DNA from: a virus
IMG/VR virus record: IMGVR_UViG_3300022890_000642
Location: 1-24,367 of that record
Length of the DNA: 24,367 bases
Reading direction: 5' to 3' (one strand)
Part shown: one piece after another, positions 6,011 to 13,582 of the stretch
Layout of the letters: each line of letters opens with the position of its first letter
How positions within the stretch are numbered: position 1 is the stretch's first letter
Program-made: the position numbers and the translations under genes
Notes under the pieces: generated by a model
Told to the model about the DNA's origin: nothing
Seen by the model: only the letters and a program-made list of their open reading frames with translations
The model's database searches: none

Positions 6011-6018
6011 CCTCAACC

Positions 6019-6310
6019 CGGCCTCGCGTAGCCGGTATCTAACGCAGCCCTGTGAGGCCGGTATAGCGAACTCAGCCACGCGTAGCCAGTATACAATCAC
6101 AGCCTCGCTCGGCCAGTATCCAACTCAGCCAGCCGTGGACAGTTTACATTATCCCAGCCACGCAAGGCCTGTATACAAATACAAGCCGCGCGAGGCCAGT
6201 ATAGGAATACCAGCCCTGCGCGGCCCTGATTGAACTCAGCCCTGTGCGGATGCGATCGCTACTCAGCCACCTCGGGCTGAGTTGAATCCAGCCCTCGCCA
6301 GCCCTGTTCA
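6019..6310. repeat. Tandem array A2, about eleven degenerate units of 25-29 bp
   Basis: Unit starts are near 6019, 6045, 6073, 6100, 6126, 6155, 6184, 6211, 6237, 6264 and 6289. The typical form is CAGCC-N5/6-GGCCAGTATA-CAA-T/ACT, for example CAGCCACGCGTAGCCAGTAT and CAGCCTCGCTCGGCCAGTAT. Many units can form a short GCC-N6-GGC hairpin. On the minus strand each carries TATACTGGCC or similar. The last three units lie inside the 3' end of the MazG-like gene. Confidence 0.8.
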
Positions 6311-6816
6311 TGTAGCAAAGCTCCCGTTCTGGGAGCCTTCCAATCCGGGGGCTTGATCCATTTGCCGGCATCATCTTTGTGGCCACCGGGGCCAAACTTG
6401 GCCAGGTTACAAACATCCACCATCCGTTGGTGCTCCAGATCGGGAATTCCCAACGCGCTCAAGGTGCCCGTAGTCACCACCTTAATGTCACAGCAACCGT
6501 CGACAATCTCGATCATATCGGGAGGATGTGTCTCGTCTAGAGAATCCATTACCATTTTGAAACCCACCCCCATGTAGTGGGTTTCTTTCCCACATCGAAT
6601 TCTCACTTCGAACCCTAGGCCGTATACCGTTTCGAGAGCCTCTTCGAGAATCAATCCTGCCCTCAGCCGCCGGGTTTCGACTGGGGGCATCTCGGGTTGC
6701 CGTGGCACAACCTGGCCAGCGTTGGCCATGAATTCATCAACACGTTGCTGATGTCGACTTCTCATCTTGGGATTATTGGGCACGTATACCCACTCTCTAG
6801 GGCGCCTATCCGCCAC
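6259..6816 (-). CDS. MazG-like / phosphoribosyl-ATP pyrophosphohydrolase-like NTP pyrophosphatase
   Basis: This 185-residue protein starts at a GTG with AAGGA 9 bases upstream. The all-alpha NTP pyrophosphatase core shows RAGLILEEALETVYGLG (metal-binding E-E-x-x-E type helix) and DMIEIVDGCCDIKVVTTGTL (second acidic helix, E-x-x-D), followed by the phage-type ending NLAKFGPGGHKDDAGKWIKP. Such enzymes hydrolyse (d)NTPs to (d)NMP and PPi and usually act in pool sanitation. It is the last gene of the polymerase/ThyX operon, 27 bases after thyX. The last ~17 residues (HEQGWRGLDSTQPEVAE) are encoded by units of tandem array A2, so the original 3' end may have been replaced by repeat DNA. Confidence 0.8.
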   Translation of the reverse strand: MADRRPREWVYVPNNPKMRSRHQQRVDEFMANAGQVVPRQPEMPPVETRRLRAGLILEEALETVYGLGFEVRIRCGKETHYMGVGFKMVMDSLDETHPPDMIEIVDGCCDIKVVTTGTLSALGIPDLEHQRMVDVCNLAKFGPGGHKDDAGKWIKPPDWKAPRTGALLHEQGWRGLDSTQPEVAE

Positions 6817-6843
6817 TGTTATAAGTCCTTATCTATCAACAGG

Positions 6844-7485
6844 TTACAGCTGTTCCAATTCGAGAATCAGGTCTTCGAAGATCACCGGGGCTAGTTCAAA
6901 CATTGACCGTAGGAGCCCTTGCATGATCCCTTTTATTTGCCACTGGGCGTGGGGATTGAGTGCTCGCTCTTTCAATACCCACCTCCACTGGCGGAGATTG
7001 AAAGTCGTTACCACTTCCGTTTTGGTTGCATTGGGCAAAACGGATCTGGCGTCTTCGGGCGGAGTTCCCCCTTCGAGAAGCCAAAGGTAACATTGATAGG
7101 AATCATTGATCTGATCAGCCCACAATGTTTTCAATCGATCATTGGAACCAATTGATGGGGGGAGAATTACTTCCAAACCCTTCTTCCCGTAGTTACAATA
7201 CCTTTGACTTTCCTGAGAATAAGACGCAAGACGATGGCGAACTAATTGATGAGACATTGAACGATCCCCGACAATGCGGGCAGTGATTGAACAATGTTCA
7301 ATGACTGAATGGTGTCCGGATTTCATTATCATCCGGATGAATCGATCTGCCGAATCGGGGGTAAGATTCTTTTCACTCTTGTAGCACGTTCGCCCAGCCA
7401 CTTCGAGACGTCGGGGGAAGTCTCGAATCTCTTCTGCTGGTGTTAGAATCATACCGTAGGGTTCGACGATTGTGAAATTGTTCAT
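6844..7485 (-). CDS. thyX: Flavin-dependent thymidylate synthase ThyX
   Basis: ThyX methylates dUMP to dTMP using methylene-tetrahydrofolate, FAD and NADPH. The signature RHRLASYSQESQRY (about residues 83-96) matches RHR-x7-S, with the flanking GHHSVIEH and a C-terminal NLRQW...ALNPHAQW. The start chosen is the ATG at 7485 (MNNFTIVEPYGM), which overlaps the upstream stop as ATGA; an in-frame ATG at 7515 would extend into the upstream gene. That gives 213 aa, normal for the family. It lies between a 79-residue unknown gene and a MazG-like gene in the polymerase operon and fits with the uracil-DNA glycosylase domain on the polymerase. Confidence 0.95.
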   Translation of the reverse strand: MNNFTIVEPYGMILTPAEEIRDFPRRLEVAGRTCYKSEKNLTPDSADRFIRMIMKSGHHSVIEHCSITARIVGDRSMSHQLVRHRLASYSQESQRYCNYGKKGLEVILPPSIGSNDRLKTLWADQINDSYQCYLWLLEGGTPPEDARSVLPNATKTEVVTTFNLRQWRWVLKERALNPHAQWQIKGIMQGLLRSMFELAPVIFEDLILELEQL

Positions 7486-7721
7486 GCCAATTTTCTCATT
7501 GGGATCTTTCGCCATGCGGTGGCTACATCGTGACGAGCCAACCGTAGGCAACAATTCCATTTGCCTTCACCCAGTCGATAGCGAGGATGGATTGGAAAAA
7601 CCCCAGCCGCTCTCGAATGGGTACAGACAACGTAGAGGGGAAACGTCTCCATGTATTCTTTTGCCAACGTTCGGGCGAAAACGGATTCAGCCCTTGACAG
7701 ATGGATTTCGTTTTCGGTCAA
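7482..7721 (-). CDS. Small basic protein, unknown function
   Basis: A TTG start at 7721 is preceded by GAGGAGGG about 6 bases upstream, one of the best ribosome sites in the window, so the start is credible despite the rare codon. The 79-residue product begins MTENEIHLSRAESVFARTLA and ends in a basic stretch (RHDVATAWRKIPMRKLA). It lies 13 bases after the polymerase stop and overlaps thyX by 4 bases (ATGA). It contains three Cys without a clear metal motif. No family recognised. Confidence 0.65.
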   Translation of the reverse strand: MTENEIHLSRAESVFARTLAKEYMETFPLYVVCTHSRAAGVFPIHPRYRLGEGKWNCCLRLARHDVATAWRKIPMRKLA

Positions 7722-7734
7722 TCGATTCCCTCCT

Positions 7735-10182
7735 CTAGGCTACCCAAGTTTTGACTTGACCCCAACTGGGACCAACGTCCACGTCAACCTCAAACGTGGC
7801 ACATGTTTCAAATGGAGAAGTGCACATGATGTCGACAATGATTGGAATCACTTCCGGCAAACGATGAGTCCAGATCTCGAATTGAATTGAGTCATGAACC
7901 GGGAACAAAGGATAACCCCAACCGTTTGTTCGTAGCAATTGGTTGAGTTCAATGAACTTGTATGTGTTGAGATCAGATGCCAAAGACTGGACAGGAAAGT
8001 TTACAGCCTGGTTCTTTACATCACGAATGAACTCAGGCATGATTAGATTCCAATGTCTACGTCGACCGATTGAAGTTTCTAACCATCCATTGGCGAGTGC
8101 ACCGTCCTGAGCATTCCGCCACCACCGATGATAGTCGGGATACTTTGTCCAGAACTCATCGACATAAGCCCTAGCTTTCTTCATCGGCCAACCGGTTGCT
8201 AGGGCGATTGAGAATGCAGTACGATTATACATCATGCCGAAGGTGATAAACTTCTGGGCGAACCTATCCATCTTTGTTATGGTGTCAAGGGGTTTGCCTG
8301 TAACTCGAGATGCCATTGTTGCATGCAAGTCTTGAGTCAAACAATCATTCCCTAGGTTGACGTCTCCGGAATAGTGCCAAGCGATCCTGACTTCAAGTTG
8401 CTTGTAGTCAACCGAGACCCAACTCATCCTCGGAGAAGGAATGAACATTCGTTTCAGGTTAGGGAAACCTTTCTCTTCAACGACATCGTCTTTGGGAATC
8501 GTTTGAAGAGGGGGATTCTTAATCGCCAGCCGACCTGTCTCGGCCCCTTGAACTAGAATGTCTGGATGGATCCTACCGTCAGCCGCAATGTCATCTACGA
8601 TCCCATTGACATAAACGGATAACATATGATCCCAGTCTCGGAAGAATTGAACCTTCTCAACGAATGGTTTGTCAGCATGCTTCTCTAAGAACGTTTTATC
8701 CGTTGTAGGTTTCTTCGTTGACTTAGACTTAACAATGGGCCGAAGCCTCATTGTCTCATATGCACAATGACGTAGTTGAATTGGTGACCTAGGATCCAAA
8801 CTTCCGTCAGGATACTTAGACGGTTTCTTGATACAGTCATGTGAATCGAACCCTGCCTCTCGGGCAAAGTCCTGGAGAACTACAGTTGCATCTACTAGTC
8901 CTTGTTCAACTTCGGGACGTAGTTGATCAATGTAGTCTGTATCAATTAAGACTCCTCTGGTCTCAGCATCAGCAAACGCACCCTGTGCAGGCTGCAATAG
9001 GCTCTCGACAACGAATTGAGTTCGACCTTCTTGGGCAACTAAACCTTTCAAGATGGGAAGGAGACGATGAGTAGCTCTAGTGTCCCGAGCATTCCTAATC
9101 GCTCTCAATTGAACCGGGACGTTACTAAACGGTTTCCCACCCTTCAAGTACTGTTTCGTTTCATCCTTCCACCCAGGTTCATTCAATATCTTTTGGGACA
9201 ATACCTCGAGACCAATTCCACCTTGTCTCTCGGTAAGAGCCATCGCCCAACACATTGTGTCTTCAAACTTTGGAGGAACCCCTAGGCCTTCTCTTTCAAG
9301 GAACTGTTGATCGAACTTCTTGTTATGAGCAACCCAAACGATATTAGGATCGGTAATCAATTCCCGCCAGGCTGCTTTTGCTTCTGGACTTGAAACTAAT
9401 GTAGCATGATCCAGGACCCAAGAAGTGTCTCCATCGGAAACACCTAACTCAAGTACTGGATCAGATACAACATCAAAGCCATTGGTCTCTAAGTCAATTG
9501 AAAGGTGCTCTCGACAGTTGGCTTTGAGGGTATCGGCGAGCTCAATCATCGGACCCGGAGTGGACAGATAGAACCATTCGGAACCTTCACGGAACACATG
9601 AACCTTCTTTGGGAATGGTACTTCGCTGAACAGGAGCCGTTTGGCCCTTTGCAAAGCGTCGTAGATCCTGTCGAAGTTTCCGTAGCCACCATGAAGAACG
9701 GAAGCCGGATGGAACGTAGGGATCACCCAACAGTTGTAAATAGGTGACCAAGTAATCTGACCAGCTAGGGAGTTGATGGTTTCATTCGTCTCCAAAACCG
9801 TTCGGCTGGCGAGAGCACCTAACGTTACAATGATCTTCGGTTCACGTAAACGAATCTCTGCTACCATTCGTTGATAGCAACATGCCAATGTTTCGTCAGT
9901 AGGGGGTGAGTTCTTTTTCCCTTGCTCAGGAACCGGACGACAGAGAACAGTATTCATAACATAACATCTGTCACGATCCAATTCAATGTCTTCAAGTGTT
10001 GCGTCTAGGAGTTCACCCGATCGACCAATGAAAGGAATTCCCTTATGGTCATCTTGAACTTCCGGAGCTTCCCCGACTAGAACTAAACCAGTCTTGTCTG
10101 GTCCATTCCCCCATACTTGAGTACGATTCAATCCTTGCAAGGGACATTGATCGCACTTGCACAGTGGCTCAAGTTCTTTCAA
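7735..10182 (-). CDS. Uracil-DNA glycosylase domain fused to family A DNA polymerase
   Basis: Residues ~1-185 are a family 4-type uracil-DNA glycosylase: C10-x2-C13, C81 in VLCRP and C101/C102 can hold a 4Fe-4S cluster, with GEAPEVQDDHKGIPFIGRSG (38-56) and FHPASVL (157-163). Residues ~225-380 are the DEDD 3'-5' exonuclease: LSIDLETNG (D230, E232), AHNKKFD (D291) and RNARDTRATHRL (D367), where the usual exo III Tyr is Arg363. The polymerase follows: motif A DYKQLEVRI (D592), motif B R640-x3-K644-x3-F648-x3-Y652, motif C VHDSIQFE (D764, with Ser instead of the common Glu next to it). It is the replicative polymerase of the phage. SPO1-type polymerases carry a comparable N-terminal UDG domain. 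The start is TTG, overlapping the upstream stop (TTGA). Confidence 0.95.
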   Translation of the reverse strand: MKELEPLCKCDQCPLQGLNRTQVWGNGPDKTGLVLVGEAPEVQDDHKGIPFIGRSGELLDATLEDIELDRDRCYVMNTVLCRPVPEQGKKNSPPTDETLACCYQRMVAEIRLREPKIIVTLGALASRTVLETNETINSLAGQITWSPIYNCWVIPTFHPASVLHGGYGNFDRIYDALQRAKRLLFSEVPFPKKVHVFREGSEWFYLSTPGPMIELADTLKANCREHLSIDLETNGFDVVSDPVLELGVSDGDTSWVLDHATLVSSPEAKAAWRELITDPNIVWVAHNKKFDQQFLEREGLGVPPKFEDTMCWAMALTERQGGIGLEVLSQKILNEPGWKDETKQYLKGGKPFSNVPVQLRAIRNARDTRATHRLLPILKGLVAQEGRTQFVVESLLQPAQGAFADAETRGVLIDTDYIDQLRPEVEQGLVDATVVLQDFAREAGFDSHDCIKKPSKYPDGSLDPRSPIQLRHCAYETMRLRPIVKSKSTKKPTTDKTFLEKHADKPFVEKVQFFRDWDHMLSVYVNGIVDDIAADGRIHPDILVQGAETGRLAIKNPPLQTIPKDDVVEEKGFPNLKRMFIPSPRMSWVSVDYKQLEVRIAWHYSGDVNLGNDCLTQDLHATMASRVTGKPLDTITKMDRFAQKFITFGMMYNRTAFSIALATGWPMKKARAYVDEFWTKYPDYHRWWRNAQDGALANGWLETSIGRRRHWNLIMPEFIRDVKNQAVNFPVQSLASDLNTYKFIELNQLLRTNGWGYPLFPVHDSIQFEIWTHRLPEVIPIIVDIMCTSPFETCATFEVDVDVGPSWGQVKTWVA

Positions 10183-10682
10183 AGGTTCCCGGTCATGATG
10201 TCAGTAGCCAACTCAATGGCTGAACCTCGAGACTGAATCGGAACACCCCTGATCAATTGAGTACAAGCTTTCCCAAGACAAGATCCCAGGACAGCTGGAT
10301 CATATCGACTCGAACGTTGAGTTCTTCCAGCCTGCTTCAGGTAGAATAACATCTGTGCAGCCTTGGACACTACACCAAGTAACTCGGAATGGTTGGGAAG
10401 TCCCCAAGCAATGTGGTCAAGGTCCGTAGGCAGGAAGTATTCGATCCGGGCCTTGGCACCTTCGCAGGCTGCGATGAAGTGAACAACTGATGCCATTGCC
10501 GATTCGGTTCCAGAGGCAGTCGAGCCCCAACCGATGGCTTGGTGAATCTGATACAGTCCAATGGTGAATCGATCAATTGGATCCGTACCCTGGTGACTGT
10601 TGAAACGATGACACCAATCAATCAGTTCGATTGTATCGGTCGTCTTGATCCCTCTATCCATGGCTTGTCCACTGAATCTCAT
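10179..10682 (-). CDS. Unknown helical protein, first gene of polymerase operon
   Basis: This 167-residue protein is rich in helices (IELIDWCHRFNSHQG, ASVVHFIAACEGAKARI, LLGVVSKAAQMLFYLKQAG) with no recognised domain. The ATG at 10682 lies where transcription from promoter P6 would begin (the -10 ends 7 bases upstream), so the mRNA would be leaderless if this ATG is used. A second in-frame ATG at 10661 (MDRGIKTTDTIEL) has only a weak AGTGGA before it. Its stop overlaps the TTG start of the polymerase. A nucleotide-pool or replication accessory role is suggested by position only. Confidence 0.75.
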   Translation of the reverse strand: MRFSGQAMDRGIKTTDTIELIDWCHRFNSHQGTDPIDRFTIGLYQIHQAIGWGSTASGTESAMASVVHFIAACEGAKARIEYFLPTDLDHIAWGLPNHSELLGVVSKAAQMLFYLKQAGRTQRSSRYDPAVLGSCLGKACTQLIRGVPIQSRGSAIELATDIMTGNL

Positions 10683-10688
10683 TATCCT

Positions 10689-10717
10689 ATTATACCTTAA
10701 TGCCGAGGAGACTTCAA
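10689..10717 (-). promoter_or_regulatory. Promoter P6 (TTGAAG-17-TATAAT)
   Basis: TTGAAG (10712-10717) and TATAAT (10689-10694) on the minus strand, 17 bp apart. Upstream AACCTTTAGAAGTCTTCAGA then ATTTCC matches P1 and P7, and contains a CTTNAGAA direct repeat. It starts the polymerase operon and overlaps the last codons of the upstream DpdA-like gene in its upstream element. Confidence 0.85.
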
Positions 10718-10734
10718 GGAAATTCTGAAGACTT

Positions 10735-11568
10735 CTAAAGGTTTTCTTCGGCCACAGGTACGTAGTTCAATGAAGCAGACAGGAGAGCAATGTTCTCACC
10801 AATGGCTTCTTCCATTTCGGAAGTGAGATCAGTCTCGGTCAGTGACATGAAACCATCCGGTCGAGGACCATCGGTCTCAATGATTGGAACCTCGGGGTCA
10901 AGAACCTTTAGGTCCATTCCCATTCGTACATGCTTCGAGGTATCGACTCCCCGAACAATGTTTCGGACAGCAGGATCGATGTCCAATGGTTGAGTCATTC
11001 CCAGGAGATGAATCTCGACTCGGTGACCGAACTTCTCTGCCCGGGGAATGAGAACTTCGTTGTACAAACGAAGAGTCAATTCATCCCTCGAGATCCCTAG
11101 TGCCTCGGCTGCGATGAAAGGAACACCGACACAATTGAGTCCGGGAAGTGCAACCATCAACTCAGCACACTCTAGGTACTGAGTGATCTCGGAAGCATGG
11201 GGAACGCCCATGAACAATGAATAGGGCCAAAGCTCCCGTAGTTGATATGCGGCTTGAGTTGTTGCGTAAAGGGTTTCGACAGCTCGTCCAGGTACGTCGG
11301 GAAGAACGATCTCAGCCGGGAGAAGACCCAATGCATTGACTGCTTGAATGATTGAGTCAACGTCTGGGTTGTAAGGTTCCCCGTACGCATGGGCTTCGTA
11401 GGCACCATTGTCAAGTATGATGAAATGACTCTTCTCGGCCCTGGCACGATACGCTTCCCGGTACGTTGAATCATTCAAGACTCTGGGGACAAGAATAAGA
11501 TGATACTTGTCTTCGTCCCCTTGAAGTCTATTGATCCATCCACTGGGTACAATGGAAGCAAGTCTCAT
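10735..11568 (-). CDS. dpdA: DpdA-like DNA transglycosylase (7-deazaguanine insertion)
   Basis: This 277-residue protein belongs to the tRNA-guanine transglycosylase-like superfamily as seen in phages with 7-deazaguanine DNA. Visible motifs: YHLILVPRVL (22-31), FIILDNGAYE (49-58, with the Asp that corresponds to the base-binding/acid Asp), LPDVPG (89-94), MGVPH (120-124), VGVPFI (147-152), HLLGMT (187-192) and RGVDTS (206-211; Asp209 fits the catalytic Asp in TGTs). A queuosine-type zinc site is not obvious. The family exchanges guanine in DNA for preQ0. It overlaps folE by 4 bases (ATGA), so the precursor and insertion steps are co-translated. Which DNA sequence it targets cannot be read from the protein. 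Confidence 0.85.
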   Translation of the reverse strand: MRLASIVPSGWINRLQGDEDKYHLILVPRVLNDSTYREAYRARAEKSHFIILDNGAYEAHAYGEPYNPDVDSIIQAVNALGLLPAEIVLPDVPGRAVETLYATTQAAYQLRELWPYSLFMGVPHASEITQYLECAELMVALPGLNCVGVPFIAAEALGISRDELTLRLYNEVLIPRAEKFGHRVEIHLLGMTQPLDIDPAVRNIVRGVDTSKHVRMGMDLKVLDPEVPIIETDGPRPDGFMSLTETDLTSEMEEAIGENIALLSASLNYVPVAEENL

Positions 11569-12167
11569 GAATGAACTCCGTTCATCCGAACGAGATGAAG
11601 GAACTCGTCCTTGGATCCTTTCTCATTGGACAGGAAGCAACCACGGACTGCGGATGTGATTGTCGTAGCCCCTGGCTGCTTGACTCCACGAATCGCCATG
11701 CACTCGTGTTCAGCTTCGACAACAATCATGACACCTTTGGGTTCGAGTACCTTTGACAAGGCCTCGACGATGTCCCGAGTGATGTCTTCTTGAATCGTTA
11801 TCCTGTGAGCGAAGTACTCGACTGCCCTGGACAGTTTCGAAAGACCAACGATCTTTCCAGCCGAACCAGGAACGTATGCGACATGAGCCATCCCCCGAAA
11901 AGGAAGAAGGTGATGTGCGCACAAGGCCGTGAATCGAATGTTGGTAACTGCGACCATCTCTTCGAACCCAGATCGGAAAGAAGTCTTAACGATCTCCTCG
12001 AAGGGTCTTGGGTCCGGAAGAAACTCCATCAGGAACTTGGTGAAACGATCCGGAGTCCCTTGAAGATGTTGATCGTCGTCAATCTCTCCCGGAGTACACT
12101 TGTTCAACATTGCAAGCATCCAACGGACCTTGTCCGCTATCGCCTCCTGGCGTTGCCCCAAATCCAT
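11565..12167 (-). CDS. folE: GTP cyclohydrolase I FolE
   Basis: FolE converts GTP to dihydroneopterin triphosphate, the first step to preQ0 (and folate). Motifs in order: TPDRF, CAHHLLPF (zinc Cys and His near residues 83-86 of the chosen start), GKIVGLSKLSRAVEYFAHR, EAEHECMAIRGVKQPG (third zinc ligand Cys at about 156). The ATG at 12167 is preferred because GAGG lies 8 bases upstream; the ATG at 12194 has AAGAGG directly abutting it with no spacer. The N-terminus overlaps the 3' end of queE either way. About 200 aa, typical of the family. Next to queE and dpdA it serves DNA modification rather than folate supply. Confidence 0.95.
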   Translation of the reverse strand: MDLGQRQEAIADKVRWMLAMLNKCTPGEIDDDQHLQGTPDRFTKFLMEFLPDPRPFEEIVKTSFRSGFEEMVAVTNIRFTALCAHHLLPFRGMAHVAYVPGSAGKIVGLSKLSRAVEYFAHRITIQEDITRDIVEALSKVLEPKGVMIVVEAEHECMAIRGVKQPGATTITSAVRGCFLSNEKGSKDEFLHLVRMNGVHS

Positions 12168-12823
12168 GTGTGCAGCCTCGTTGTTATGTTCCATCCTCTT
12201 AGGATAACCCCTTCAACCAAGTCTTGAGTCCTGTCATGAATGGTTGTACCATCAATGCCTTCGGGCATGATGTAGACATAGTTGTCCGGGATCCCTACTT
12301 CGTCTACGATCATTTGGACCTCGGCCAAGTCTTGTTTCGTTTGAACCACGAACTTGAATCGACTGTTGGCATTGAGGACGTAAGACTTGAGCACCTCGGG
12401 CTTGAATCGTTTGTCCAGATCCACTCCACTATTCTCTAGCTTCGGGGACACGATGTACCATTGGTTACTGTAGTTGCCTGGGAAGAGGGGAATGGTTCCA
12501 TTGGTTTCGTATTCGAAATCCCATCCAGGCATCATGTCCCGAAGTTCATTCAACTCCGGAGCATGAATTAGAGGCTCTCCCCCTGTGCAGACGAGTAGCT
12601 TGGTACAGCCCATTGACATTGAACGAACTGTTTCAATCACAGCGCCAAGAGGCATGTGAGCTGGGTGTTCAGTTCCATTGTAGGTGTACTTCGAATCACA
12701 CCAACTGCATCTGAGGTTGCAACCTTGAAGCCGAAGGAACACAGCCGGACGACCTATCGATGGGCCTTCACCTTGAATCGTTGGACCGAAGATTTCGTTG
12801 ACTGCAAGAGTCGCAGCAGGCAT
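12137..12823 (-). CDS. queE: 7-carboxy-7-deazaguanine synthase QueE (radical SAM)
   Basis: The radical-SAM cluster is CNLRCSWC, with C35, C39 and C42, preceded by EIFGPTIQGEGPSIGRP and followed by the SAM-binding CTGGEPL. The enzyme contracts 6-carboxytetrahydropterin to 7-carboxy-7-deazaguanine. The C-terminus RLHTWIWGNARRR matches the usual RLH-x-x-x-W-G ending, so the overlap with folE is real. GAGGAGA 3 bases before the ATG supports the start, although this lies 56 bases inside the upstream zinc-finger gene. 228 aa, normal size. Confidence 0.95.
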   Translation of the reverse strand: MPAATLAVNEIFGPTIQGEGPSIGRPAVFLRLQGCNLRCSWCDSKYTYNGTEHPAHMPLGAVIETVRSMSMGCTKLLVCTGGEPLIHAPELNELRDMMPGWDFEYETNGTIPLFPGNYSNQWYIVSPKLENSGVDLDKRFKPEVLKSYVLNANSRFKFVVQTKQDLAEVQMIVDEVGIPDNYVYIMPEGIDGTTIHDRTQDLVEGVILRGWNITTRLHTWIWGNARRR

Positions 12824-12962
12824 AGTTCTCCTCTACAAGTCCACAACCATTGTGGAACTTTCGTTTGCATTCATCACATCTTGGTTTGAATTGAACATAG
12901 TCAATTGGCTCTTCACAGACTGGACAGAAAGGAATTCCTTCTCCGAAGTCAACGTTGACCAT
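12768..12962 (-). CDS. Small C4HC3 cross-brace zinc finger protein (PHD/RING-like)
   Basis: In 64 residues there are C-x2-C (13, 16), C-x2-C (29, 32), x4-His (37), x2-Cys (40) and C-x2-C (50, 53), i.e. CPVC...CDECKRKFHNGC...CDSC. This spacing is the C4HC3 pattern of PHD fingers and related RING/treble-clef folds that bind two zinc ions. Its ATG directly follows the queD stop, and it overlaps queE by 56 bases, so it is embedded in the preQ0 cluster. A zinc-ribbon DNA- or RNA-binding role, or a partner of the modification enzymes, is possible; no function is assigned. Zinc spacing is seen directly; the fold is inferred. Confidence 0.75.
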   Translation of the reverse strand: MVNVDFGEGIPFCPVCEEPIDYVQFKPRCDECKRKFHNGCGLVEENYACCDSCSQRNLRSNDSR

Positions 12963-13406
12963 TCAGACAGGTTCCTCTTCGAGTTCCTTCTTGGTCAAGT
13001 AGGGGAACTCAACTCCAACCTGGTCACCGATCCAAATGGTGGCAGAGCCGGATGCTGTTTCCCAAAGACGGATCTTGTGAACCGGAAGATGAGACATCTG
13101 CTTCAACCGATTCAAGATCCAAAAGCACATGTTCTCGGCAGTCGATCGCACAGGGAGAACGTCGTTCAGGTGGGCGTGGTCCAGAACTGAATCGATCAGT
13201 TTAAACCAGACGTGTTTGATGTCACCGAAGTCGACAACCATTCCTTCGGATGAACCCTCTTGAATCAGATTCCCTCGAAGGGTTAGTTCGACTATGTAAC
13301 TATGCCCATGAACGCGAGCACACTTACCATTGTGTCCATACAATTGGTGACTCGACTCGAATCGAAAGGTCTTGGTGACCTCAGCTATCGGAAGCTGCTG
13401 CATCAA
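12963..13406 (-). CDS. queD: 6-carboxytetrahydropterin synthase QueD
   Basis: QueD converts dihydroneopterin triphosphate to 6-carboxytetrahydropterin. The PTPS/QueD fold is shown by zinc ligands H20 (FESSHQL) and H33/H35 (VHGHSY), the catalytic Cys29 (GKCARVHGH), the D76-H77 relay (LDHAHLND) and the substrate-binding Glu116 (WETASG). AGGAGGTGAT 2 bases before the ATG gives a perfect ribosome site. It overlaps the upstream ribbon-helix-helix gene by 26 bases. 147 aa, slightly longer than E. coli QueD by an acidic tail. Confidence 0.95.
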   Translation of the reverse strand: MMQQLPIAEVTKTFRFESSHQLYGHNGKCARVHGHSYIVELTLRGNLIQEGSSEGMVVDFGDIKHVWFKLIDSVLDHAHLNDVLPVRSTAENMCFWILNRLKQMSHLPVHKIRLWETASGSATIWIGDQVGVEFPYLTKKELEEEPV

Positions 13407-13581
13407 TCACCTCCTGCGTGGGCTTGTATTCATCGTCCAGAAGACCTCGGGCCTGGAGATCCTTGAAGATGACCAGTCGGCAGTAAGCTGCCACAGGTCT
13501 CATCTCCAATGCCGCAGCCCTTTCGATCGCCGGGTACACTAGTGGATCAACGGGAACTGATACCAACTTGTGCTGAGCCAT
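13381..13581 (-). CDS. Ribbon-helix-helix-like small protein
   Basis: This 66-residue protein begins MAQHKLVSVPVDPLVYPAIE; a short strand (KLVSVPVD) is followed by two helices (LVYPAIERAAALEMR and VAAYCRLVIFKDLQARG). That is the Arc/CopG arrangement, in which the strand pairs with its dimer partner to contact DNA. The start is 1 base after the resolvase stop. It overlaps queD by 26 bases. A repressor of the preQ0 cluster or a DNA-binding accessory are both possible; the C-terminal tail is acidic. Confidence 0.6.
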   Translation of the reverse strand: MAQHKLVSVPVDPLVYPAIERAAALEMRPVAAYCRLVIFKDLQARGLLDDEYKPTQEVIDAAASDS

Positions 13582-13582
13582 T

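Noticed and set aside
4797-6310. CRISPR array
   Set aside because: The tandem units vary throughout, with no constant repeat and unique spacer alternation, and no cas1/cas2 genes; the Cas4-like gene is a phage recombination nuclease.
7486-7560. N-terminal extension of ThyX to 7560
   Set aside because: The extra residues do not match ThyX, overlap the 79-residue gene, and the ATGA overlap at 7485 gives a better start.
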